64,000 bases of DNA, taken from NCBI RefSeq assembly GCF_002514735.1, contig NZ_KZ300476.1, positions 513,305 through 577,304 on the forward strand. Reading direction: 5' to 3'. The stretch comes from Sediminicola luteus (lineage in GTDB: Bacteria > Bacteroidota > Bacteroidia > Flavobacteriales > Flavobacteriaceae). Of the stretch, positions 52,243 through 62,400 are shown piece by piece. A program made the position numbers and the translations under genes. Positions within the stretch are counted from its first letter, which is position 1. The number at the start of each line of letters is the position of its first letter. The notes under the pieces were generated by a model, which had not been told where the DNA came from, did no database searches, and was given only the letters and a program-made list of their open reading frames with translations.

Positions 52243-53576
52243 TGTCCCGATTCTTCAAGAACATCTATTTACGTAACCCTTTCTTTATAAGCTGGGGACT
52301 TTTGGCGTTGGGCTTTCTTTTGGCCTTTATGTTTCCTCCTTTATACTTTATCGTAAAACTGTTCTTTTACCTTTTTCTCCTATTTCTACTCACCGACATC
52401 ATTCTACTTTTTGGAAGCAAGGGTAAAATTGATGGGAAAAGAAAATTACCGGACAAATTATCGAATGGCGATCAAAACCCCATTCCCCTAGAATTGACCA
52501 ATGGATATCTTTTTCCTGTCCGCTTGAAAATCATCGACGAAGTCCCCATACAGTTTCAAAAAAGGGATTTTAAAATCACCCAAACCTTAATAAAAGGGGC
52601 TAGGCATAGCATTGAATATCAAGTACGACCGGTTACGCGTGGTGTTTACCAATTTGGGAGCCTGAATGTATTTGCCAGTACACAATTGGGCCTTCTATCG
52701 CGTAGGTTTACTTTTGATGCCGAAGCGGAAGTTCCGGTTTACCCTTCATTTTTACAATTACGCAAATACGACCTATTGGCCTTTTCGCAAAAATTGGCCC
52801 TACACGGATTAAAAAAAATCAGACGCATTGGACATACGATGGAATTTGAACAGATTAAGGACTATGTATTGGGCGACGACATCAGAAACATTAACTGGAA
52901 AGCCACGGCCAAGCGTAACCAATTGATGGTAAACCAGTTTCAAGACGAAAAGTCTCAACCGGTATATAGTATTATCGACAAAGGGCGCATTATGAAAATG
53001 CCCTTTGATGGCCTTAGCCTGTTGGACTATGCCATAAATGCCACTTTGGTCATCTCCAATATCGCCCTAAAGAAACACGATAAGGCCGGTATGTTCGCCT
53101 TTAGCAATAAAATTGAAAACCGTGTGGTTGCCGAAAGAAGAAGTAGTCAAATGCAACTGATTTTGGAGACCTTATACAATTTAAAAACAGAGTTTGTTGA
53201 ATCGGATTTTGCCCGATTGTATATAGATGTTAAACGAAACATCAACCAACGGAGCCTTTTGTTGCTCTACACCAATTTTGAGACCATGGATGCCCTACAT
53301 AGGCAACTGCCCTATTTACAAGCCTTGGCCAAGCAACATTTATTGGTGGTCATCTTTTTCGAAAACTCGGAATTAAAGGCCTTTAACCAAGAAAAAGTTA
53401 GTGGTGTACAACAGATATTTGAGCAGACTATTGCCGAGAAATTTGTCTATGAGAAAAAACTTATCGTAAACGAATTGAACAAACATGGGATTCAAGCCTT
53501 GCTTACCCAACCCGAAAACCTTACGGTGAACACCATTAATAAATATCTCGAAATCAAAGCCCGTGGACTGTTATGA
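52242..53576 (+). CDS. DUF58 protein
   Basis: 444 residues from a GTG start that overlaps the moxR stop by one base. Two membrane segments near the N-terminus (about residues 15-60), then the DUF58 core (LHGLKKIRRIGHTMEFEQIKDYVLGDDIRNINWKATAKRN), followed by a VWA-like domain (QPVYSIIDKGRIMKM). DUF58 proteins pair with MoxR ATPases. No further VWA/BatA-type genes follow, unlike the classic bat operon. Confidence 0.92.
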   Translation: MSRFFKNIYLRNPFFISWGLLALGFLLAFMFPPLYFIVKLFFYLFLLFLLTDIILLFGSKGKIDGKRKLPDKLSNGDQNPIPLELTNGYLFPVRLKIIDEVPIQFQKRDFKITQTLIKGARHSIEYQVRPVTRGVYQFGSLNVFASTQLGLLSRRFTFDAEAEVPVYPSFLQLRKYDLLAFSQKLALHGLKKIRRIGHTMEFEQIKDYVLGDDIRNINWKATAKRNQLMVNQFQDEKSQPVYSIIDKGRIMKMPFDGLSLLDYAINATLVISNIALKKHDKAGMFAFSNKIENRVVAERRSSQMQLILETLYNLKTEFVESDFARLYIDVKRNINQRSLLLLYTNFETMDALHRQLPYLQALAKQHLLVVIFFENSELKAFNQEKVSGVQQIFEQTIAEKFVYEKKLIVNELNKHGIQALLTQPENLTVNTINKYLEIKARGLL

Positions 53577-53600
53577 ACCTAGTGAAATGTGGCGGCTTTG

Positions 53601-54065
53601 TTAGGGATGCGTATACGTTTGCGCTGTAAACGCGGCAGCTAGGTTACCGGAAGCCCCAAGTTCAAAATGGTTTGGCCCTGAATCGAATTGAACCGCCAAG
53701 GGCCCACAGGTAGGGCCATGCCTATGGCGAGACCTTCTATTTCTTGGCAACACCAAATCTAAAACAACACCAGAAATCAAGCCTCCCAACACTGTATATG
53801 CGATATCGGCATTATCCCAAACCCCATGTCTAGGTTGATCATATAACTCCTTGGCCACCCCAGCCGCGGCACTACTTCCTATGGCCCCGGCATACATCCA
53901 ACCCCGTTGGCCATTAAAGAGTTCGTAGCCCATCCATCCACCTACGGCACCAATGGCCGCCCCGGCACCCAAATGTTTCAGTTTATCTTCCTCTATTTGA
54001 GCCTGACCAGAATAATAGCCAAAAAGAAATAAGGTGAACAGCACCCCTTGTTTTACCTTGTCCAT
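53601..54065 (-). CDS. Small exported glycine-zipper protein
   Basis: 154 residues from ATG 54065; a start at 54110 would overlap the upstream gene. A signal peptide ends at GQAQ. The mature part holds glycine-rich segments (LGAGAAIGAVGGWMGYELF, MYAGAIGSSAAAGVAKEL, VLGGLISGVVLDLVLP) like YfiM-type envelope proteins. The function is unknown. Confidence 0.75.
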   Translation of the reverse strand: MDKVKQGVLFTLFLFGYYSGQAQIEEDKLKHLGAGAAIGAVGGWMGYELFNGQRGWMYAGAIGSSAAAGVAKELYDQPRHGVWDNADIAYTVLGGLISGVVLDLVLPRNRRSRHRHGPTCGPLAVQFDSGPNHFELGASGNLAAAFTAQTYTHP

Positions 54066-54084
54066 GGTGTCATAAACTATCCGC

Positions 54085-55029
54085 CTACAATAACGGGGCA
54101 TTCGCGGCACAGCTTCTAAATTCCCCGACCAAATTCTTTATTATTTGTTCAACCGGAAGTATGTCATGGATCACCGAGGCCACTTGGCCGATCTCCAATT
54201 CCCCATTTTCCAAATCGCCTTCGAACATTCCTTTTTTGGCGCGGGCCCGACCTAAATGGGTCTTTAAATCGTCTACATTACCTCCTTTATTATAGATCTC
54301 TTGGATTTCGGTATAGAATTTATTTTTTAATAAACGTACCGGGGCCAATTCTTTTAAGGTCAAATGGGTTGCTCCTTCCCCAGCATCAACCACCATTTGT
54401 TTAAAATCGGGATGGGAAGAAGCCTCTTCACTGGCTACAAATCGACTACCTAACTGTACCCCATCGGCCCCCAAAGCCATAACGGCATACATGGCAGCAC
54501 CCGTTGCTATGCCACCTGCGGCAATCAAGGGAATGTTTATCTTTTCTTTTACGGTCGGAATCAGGGTCAATGTCGTGGTTTCGTCCCGTCCATTATGTCC
54601 GCCTGCTTCAAAACCCTCGGCCACTATCGCATCAACACCAGCCTCTTGTGCCTTTAGGGCGAACTTTAAACTGCTTACCACATGTACCACGGTAGTACCA
54701 TGGGCTTTTAACTTGGCGGTCCAGGTCTTGGGGTTCCCGGCCGAGGTAAATACGATTTTCACGCCTTTTTCGACCACAATCTCCATGAGTTCCTCAATAT
54801 TGGGGTATAACATGGGAATATTTACCCCAAACGGTTTATCGGTGGCCTGTTGGCATTTTTCTATATGCTCCTTAAATACCTCCGGATACATTGACCCTGC
54901 CCCGATCAATCCTAAACCACCAGCATTGGAAACGGCCGAGGCCAAACGCCAACCACTGGCCCAAATCATGCCGCCTTGAATTATGGGATATTGGATTCCG
55001 AACAGTTTACATATTCTATTTTCTGACAT
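54085..55029 (-). CDS. Nitronate monooxygenase (2-nitropropane dioxygenase family)
   Basis: 314 residues. An FMN TIM barrel: PIIQGGMIWASGWRLASAVSNAGGLG at the N-terminus, GVNIPMLYPN, FEAGGHNGRDETTT with the catalytic-region His, and GADGVQLGSRFVASEE. Members oxidise propionate-3-nitronate or reduce enoyl substrates; the exact substrate is not clear. It is 13 bases after mnmA. Confidence 0.92.
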   Translation of the reverse strand: MSENRICKLFGIQYPIIQGGMIWASGWRLASAVSNAGGLGLIGAGSMYPEVFKEHIEKCQQATDKPFGVNIPMLYPNIEELMEIVVEKGVKIVFTSAGNPKTWTAKLKAHGTTVVHVVSSLKFALKAQEAGVDAIVAEGFEAGGHNGRDETTTLTLIPTVKEKINIPLIAAGGIATGAAMYAVMALGADGVQLGSRFVASEEASSHPDFKQMVVDAGEGATHLTLKELAPVRLLKNKFYTEIQEIYNKGGNVDDLKTHLGRARAKKGMFEGDLENGELEIGQVASVIHDILPVEQIIKNLVGEFRSCAANAPLL

Positions 55030-55042
55030 AGGTTGCGAATAA

Positions 55043-56248
55043 TTAAGCGGAAATTACCCCGGAACAAATCAATTCGTTTTCGAGATAACATGCCACGAAT
55101 TGGCCTTCGGTAATCGCCGATTGCGGAATTTCAAAATCGACGAACACCCCATTATCGACACGGTATACGGTAGCTTTTTGCAATGGTTGCCTATATCGAA
55201 TTCGGGCCAAAACTTCTTTGCTTTCACCCACCTGAATCCCTAAATCGGGTCGTACCCAATGCATTTCATTGGCATTTACGAACAAAGTAGCACGAAACAG
55301 TCCCGGATGGGTTTTACCTTGACCGGTATAAATCACATTCTCCTTTACATCGGTAGCAATTACAAAAAGAGGTTCTTTGGTACCGCCCACATCCAAGCCT
55401 TTACGCTGGCCTATGGTAAAGAAGTGCGCCCCTTGATGTTCGCCTACCACTTTTCCGTCCGCAACCACATATTCCGGTTGCTTTGCCTGATGCTTGAGCA
55501 ATACTTCCTTTTGTTCCGTAGCCGGCACATCTTTTTGATATACTGATAAATCGGAAGGCACCTCTACGATAACTCCTTTTTTAGGTTTAAGTTGCTGTTG
55601 CAAGAAATCTGGTAAACGCACCTTACCTATGAAACAAAGCCCTTGGGAATCTTTTTTCTCGGCCGTAACTAATTCTTGTTCGGCCGCTATTTTACGGACT
55701 TCGGGTTTCTGCAATGCCCCAATCGGAAACAAGGTCTTTGCCAATTGTTCTTGTGATAATTGACATAGGAAATACGACTGGTCTTTGTTTAAATCGGCCC
55801 CGGCCAATAAGCGATGTATTTCATTGCCTTCGGCATCAAAAAATGAATCCTTTTGACAATAATGCCCTGTAGCCACATAATCGGCACCTAAATCCAAGGC
55901 AATTTTTAAAAATACATCGAATTTTATCTCGCGATTACAGAGTACATCCGGGTTTGGGGTACGCCCCATCTCGTATTCACGAAACATATAGTCTACGATA
56001 CGCTCTTTGTATTCCGCACTCAAATCGACGGTTTGAAACGGAATCCCCAATTTTTCTGCCACGATCATAGCATCGTTACTATCCTCTAGCCAAGGACATT
56101 CATTGGATATGGTTACCGAATCATCATGCCAATTTTTCATGAACAACCCGATGACCTCATAACCCTGTTCTTGAAGCAAATAGGCCGCCACACTGGAATC
56201 TACCCCGCCCGAAAGCCCTACCACAACTTTTTTCTTTTCTTTTTCCAT
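55043..56248 (-). CDS. mnmA: tRNA 2-thiouridine(34) synthase MnmA
   Basis: 401 residues from ATG 56248 (five extra residues from 56263 are unlikely). PP-loop [15 protein letters not shown]; first catalytic Cys in [13 protein letters not shown], second in [23 protein letters not shown] in the C-domain. It installs sulfur on U34 of Lys, Glu and Gln tRNAs. A TAATTTTG box lies at 56261-56268 on this strand. Confidence 0.97.
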   Translation of the reverse strand: MEKEKKKVVVGLSGGVDSSVAAYLLQEQGYEVIGLFMKNWHDDSVTISNECPWLEDSNDAMIVAEKLGIPFQTVDLSAEYKERIVDYMFREYEMGRTPNPDVLCNREIKFDVFLKIALDLGADYVATGHYCQKDSFFDAEGNEIHRLLAGADLNKDQSYFLCQLSQEQLAKTLFPIGALQKPEVRKIAAEQELVTAEKKDSQGLCFIGKVRLPDFLQQQLKPKKGVIVEVPSDLSVYQKDVPATEQKEVLLKHQAKQPEYVVADGKVVGEHQGAHFFTIGQRKGLDVGGTKEPLFVIATDVKENVIYTGQGKTHPGLFRATLFVNANEMHWVRPDLGIQVGESKEVLARIRYRQPLQKATVYRVDNGVFVDFEIPQSAITEGQFVACYLENELICSGVISA

Positions 56249-56356
56249 AATAACAGACTGCAAAATTACGAAAAGACTTTTTAGTCTTAAGCACTAGAGC
56301 TGATCGCACTAATTCCATACTTTATTAGTTTTTGAGGACTAAGCTTCCTGTACCAA

Positions 56357-56391
56357 CAAAAAACAAAAAGCCCCACCTAAAAGGCAGGGCT
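56357..56391 (-). terminator. Terminator of the giant adhesin gene
   Basis: The minus strand reads a 10-base stem (AGCCCTGCCT / AGGTGGGGCT with two G-U pairs, loop TTT) followed by TTTTGTTTTTTG. Confidence 0.85.
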
Positions 56392-56413
56392 CTTACATAT
56401 CAATTACATTAGT

Positions 56414-59400
56414 CTACTTTTTCACTACTTTTCGGAACAGGGTTTCCTTATCTGTTTTAACCCGTACTAAATATACTCCCGACGGTAAATTACCTACTTC
56501 ACAGTCCCAAGTGTTTTTACCAACCTCCAATGTACGCTCTTCGGTCTTTTTATACACCTTGCCTCCAGGGCTTATGAAATCGACTTTTATTTTTTGTCTG
56601 TATGGCGAATCCGCTTCGAGTGTTATCCTGTTTTTGAAAGGCACCGGATAGGTCATAACCTTAAACTTGGTCGGAATCTTAACCGTATTACCAGGAGCGG
56701 GAGCCCCTGTCTGCTCTGGATTTGCCGTATCGCGAAGTACCCTACACTCATCAAAACCTCTATTTATGGCATCTAAAGCACTAACGATATCGCTTAATGC
56801 CAATCCTCCCGGATTTTCACCCCCTAGGGCCGCATTAGCCAAATCGAACAGGTATGCGCCATTCGCTTGATTGGTACTATTCAAATAGTTGATTACCGAC
56901 ATTGGAATCGTAAAGGTCTCCGTAGCCTCCTCTGCGGTATCGCTACCACAACTCTCCAAGGCAGATGTATGGAAAGTAGGCTGTAGATCCCAATAGGCCA
57001 AAGCCGGGTTCAAATTCAAATTGAAGTAATACGTGAGTGCCTGACTAAACAGCACATTCTGACTCTTACCATTATTATTCAAGGGAACCGCCGACCACGA
57101 ACCGCTATCTGGATAGGTTGCCGTTCCATTAAAGGCAGCAGGTGAACCTCCACCCGGTAAAATATCAAATACGGCGCCGGCTGCTATATCGGCAGCAGTA
57201 AGGGTAAAGTTGTTGGTGGCATTACCAAACACTGCTTGTCCACCATTGGCATTAATGACCATTGTCATAATACCCAACGCATTGGTACTGGATCCGTTGG
57301 GCAGACAAGCTGACCCATTGGCATTGCCATAGAAACCTTGGGTATAGGTACAGAAACCATTGGAATCGCCCATACCATCTTCCAGGGTTACTTCACATTC
57401 GGTGGTACACCCGTTCTTGTCGGTAACCGTAACGGAATAGGTACCCGCACTTAAGTTTTCGATGGTTTGGCCAGTATCACCATTACTCCATTCATAAATG
57501 TATCCGGGGCTGCCACCCTCGGCCATCACGGTGACCGAACCGTCTGTGCCGCCCATAACACTTACAGGGGTTACCACTTGTGCCATACATTCTAATGGCA
57601 TAGGCTCATCAATGGTCAACATGAGTTCTACCGATTCCATTGTAGCGTCAGTAACCGTAACGGTATAGTCACCGGCCATTAAACCGGAAACATTTGGCGT
57701 AGTAGGTCCATGGCTCCATGTATAGGAATACGGAGCAACACCTCCGGTAGCTTCAACTGTTGCTTCGCCATCGGTCCCATTATTACAAAGTACATCAAAC
57801 AATAAAGTTACTTCCAGTATCAATTCATCAGGTTCGGGTTCGGAAATAGTCACTTCGCAAAAGGTTTCACAATCATTGGCATCATACACCTTAACCGAAT
57901 AATGACCAGCCATTAAACCATCTATCGTTTCGGTCGTTGCCCCTGTACTCCATAGATAGGTGTAAGGTGCCGTACCTCCCATAACCAATACTTGGGCCAC
58001 CCCGTCAGATCCACCTGGGGTCGTTACATCGCTATATTGACTTATATCGCAAGTTAAGGCCGTATCTGGCTGTGTTATATCAACTTCCTTAAAGCAGGTT
58101 TCCCCATTGTTATCGGTTACCGTTACCGTATAGGTACCGGCCATAAGTCCGTCGATACTAGGGGTGGTAGCTCCCGTATTCCAGCTATAACTGTAAGGTG
58201 CCGTTCCACCACTAACGGTAACACCTATCGCTCCGGTATCGGCCCCATAACAATCTACGTGGGTTTGGGTCGCTACACTACAAACCAATTCTACGGGCTG
58301 AGGTTCAGTTATGGTAACTGAACAAGTGGTTTTACAATTATTGGCATCGGTTACGGTCACCGAATACTCACCTGCCACAAGATTTGTAATACTATCCTCA
58401 ATACTTCCTGTACTCCATGAATAGGTATATGGAGCGGTACCGCCTGCGACAAGAACAGTTGCTTCACCATCGGAACCTCCTGGGGTGGTCACATCGGTAT
58501 GCTGATCCAGATTACATGTCAACGCCATATCTGGTTGGGTAAGCGTTACTTCCTTGGTACAGCTTTGATCCATGCTATCGGTAATCGTAACACTATAAGT
58601 ACCTGCCACCAATCCGCTGATAGTAGGCGTATTATCTCCCGTATTCCAAAAATACTCGAATGGGGCGACACCGCCAGAGTGGGATGCCGTTATCGAACCG
58701 GTGTCATCTCCATAACAAGATATATGGGTTACGGCATCTATATCACAGACCAATTCTTCTGGATCGGGTTGGGTGATGGTAACCACACAAGTCGTATAAC
58801 AAGAATTGGCATCCATAACCTTAACGGAATATTCACCCGGCGCCAAATTATCGACTGAAGCCGAGGTTTTGCCATTACTCCACTCATAGGTATATGCTGG
58901 ATTACCTCCTGTAGGAGTTACTGTGGCGGATCCGTCATTGGCACCATAGGTACTCACATGGCTTACTTGGGTTATTTCACATAAAAGTTCGGGTGCCCCG
59001 GTAATCTCTACCTTACATTCCGAGGTTGTACCATTGGCATCTTTTACCGTAACAGAATAGGCCCCAGCCGAAAGCCCGGCTGCTACTTGGGTCGTTTGTC
59101 CGTCTGACCATTCATAAGTATAAGGTGCGGTACCTCCTGAAGGATTTACCATGGCCTTGCCATCATTACCTCCATAGCAACTCACTGGGTCTACCATCAT
59201 GGCCGTACAGCCCATTTCGTCGGGCTGGGTCACCACTACTGTACAATAGGTAATACAACCTTGCTTATCGGTAACGGTTACTTGATGCTCCCCAGCTGTA
59301 AGTGCAATGGCCGTTGGAGCAGTTTCTCCATTATCCCAATCATAGGTATAGGGACCTACGCCACCGTCTACACTTACCGTAGCTCTGCCGTCATTCCCTC

Positions 59401-62400
59401 CAAAACTGGTTACACCATTTTCCAAGATTACGGCGCAGGTAAGATCATCCGGTTCTCCAAGACAAATAGAACAGGTAGTTGTATTCCCATTGGAATCTGT
59501 AACGGTAACCTTGTGGACACCAGCCGTAAGCATGGTGGCCAAAGCCGTGGTCTCACCGTTATCCCACAGATAAGTATACCCCCCGGAACCACCTGTTGCT
59601 GTGACCAGGGCACTGCCATCATTGCCGTCATGACAACTGATTTGTTGACGCTGTTCTATACTACAGGCCAACTCTTCCAATTCTTCCGGAATACAAATAG
59701 AGCAACTTGTCTCACAACCTTTACTATCGATTACCGTGACTTCATGTACACCAGGAGTAAGCGAAGTAGCCGTAGCCGTTGTTTCACCATTTTCCCAGAG
59801 GTAGGTAAAGGGCCCTACGCCACCAGTAACGGTTACAGTCGCACTACCGTCAGGTCCACCACTGGAAGCTGTACCCAAAGAAACATTACATAAAAGTTCC
59901 TTAGGCTCTACAATGCAAATATTACAGGTGGTGGTATTCCCATTGGAATCAGTCACCGTAACAGTGTGTACACCAGCATCCAAACCTATGGCTGTTGCTG
60001 TGGTTTCCCCGTTATCCCATAAATAAGTATATCCTCCAGACCCACCATCGGCAGTTACCTTAGCAGAGGCATTGGAAGCCCCGAAGCAACTTAATTCCTC
60101 AACTAGAGCCACGCTACACACCAGTTCTTCCTCTTCATAGGTAATACATATAGAACATTGGGTGGTACATCCGTTGGCATCGGTTACCGTTACCCACCGG
60201 ATTCCCGGAGGCAAAGCAGTAGCCGTTTGGGTAGTCTCGCCATTATCCCATAAATACGTATATCCTTCGGTGCCCCCGGTTGCATTAACCGTTGCGGAAC
60301 CGTCGTTAGAAGTAGCAGAGGAAGCAGCATTGATCTGGGAAATGTTACATAACAACTCTTCGGGTTCAACTATGCAAACGGTACAAGAGGTGGTATTCCC
60401 ATTGCCATCGGTCACTGTTACCCTATGTAAACCTGCTGTTAGGTTATTCGCGATAGCCGTGGTTTCCCCATTATCCCATAAATAGGTGTATCCTCCAGCC
60501 CCGCCACTGGCAAACACTTCGGCTTTACCATTATCATCCCCTTTACAAAGGGCATTTTGAAGAATCTTAATGCTACAAACTAAAGGATCATCTGGTTCTT
60601 CTATCGTAACCTCACAACTGGTCATACATTGATTGGCATCATATACCGTGACCGTATGCGTACCGGCAGAAAGGTCCGTGGCAGTAGCACTTGTTGACGT
60701 ACTACTTGTACCCCAATAGAAGGTAAAAGGTGCCGTACCACCGGTTACAACTACTGTGGCAGATCCGTCATTACCGCCAACTGTAGTAACATTCGTAATA
60801 TTTTCGAAGGCACAACTGAGTTGAGTTTCCGTAACTACCACTTCCGCACTGACCTCAGGACAACTGCCACTGGCCGCTATCGTATAGGTATAGGTGCCCG
60901 CACCGGCCAAGGTCGGGGTCCAAAAACCGCCCGAACCCGGGATGCCTCCCAAGGCCGCGAACAACTGTGAAACCGTTACCGTTTCTCCGGCACATATGGT
61001 CAATTCCCCATTTGCACCCGGGTATTGAGGTTTTTGAATTTCTAATGTAATCGGTGTCCTTGTCGCACTGGTACAATTGGTGGTCGTATTTCGGGCCTCG
61101 GCATAATAGATCACACTGCCCACACCTGTCAAGGTCGGGCTGGCCACCGGCGTACCACCTGTGGCCGCATCGTACCAATCCACAACCTCTCCGGCTCCTA
61201 CCGTCGCCATGGCAGTCAGGGTCTGGGCAGGGTCCATCAAACATTCATTTTGACCACTGCCCACAGGGGCCTCAACAACCGGACAACTACAGTCAGGTGC
61301 CATAACGGCCAACTCGGCCATACAATCGTTATCATCCATTACCGTTAGGGTAACATCCGTTCCGGAATCTATCCCGGATACCGTCCAGCTTCCGCCACCG
61401 TTATCGGTAACCGTACCCGAGGTACTGCTCACCGTACCCGTGCTAACCGTTACGCTAACACTATAGGTCTTTAGATCGGCAGCACAGGTCGGTCCGTCAG
61501 ATACCATAATAGTCGGTAACGGGTATATCTTTAACCCAATCGGTGTTCTTGTCGCACTGGTACAATTGGTGGTCGTATTTCGGGCCTCAGCATAGTAGAT
61601 CACACTGCCCACACCTGTCAAGGTCGGGCTGGCCACCGGCGTACCACCTGTGGCCGCATCGTACCAATCCACAACCTCTCCGGCTCCTACCGTCGCCATG
61701 GCAGTCAGGGTCTGGGCAGGGTCCATCAAACATTCATTTTGACCACTGCCCACAGGGGCCTCAACAACCGGACAACTACAGTCAGGTGCCATAACGGCCA
61801 ACTCGGCCATACAATCGTTATCATCCATTACCGTTAGGGTAACATCCGTTCCGGAATCTATCCCGGATACCGTCCAGCTTCCGCCACCGTTATCGGTAAC
61901 CGTACCCGAGGTACTGCTCACCGTACCCGTGCTAACCGTTACGCTTAGGCTATAGGTAGTAAGGTCGGCCGAACAAGTCGGAGCCTCGGATATGGTAATG
62001 ATCGGTAGTGGATTAATCACATAAGCTACTGTATCACTACCCTCACAGCCATTACCATCTGTATAGGTATAGGTGAACGGCCCGGTGGCTGGGTCCGCTA
62101 TTGTGGCATCACCAAGGATTCCGCCTCCGTTGCTCCACACACCTCCGGTCTGACCGGCAGGCTCCAAGTCCGTAAGGTTTACAATGGTCGTATCTTCACA
62201 TACCTCCTGATTGGCTATTTCGATAACAGGGGCAGGATTGATCGTTACGGTCATCGTATCAGAATCACCGACACATGGGCCCGTAGGATCTTCGGTGGTC
62301 CAGGTAAGTACCACGGTACCACCGCTTACATCGTTCGCACCCGGGGTATAGACCGCTGTGGCCGAGCTGGCATCGTCGAAACTACCATCACCCGCCGTAC

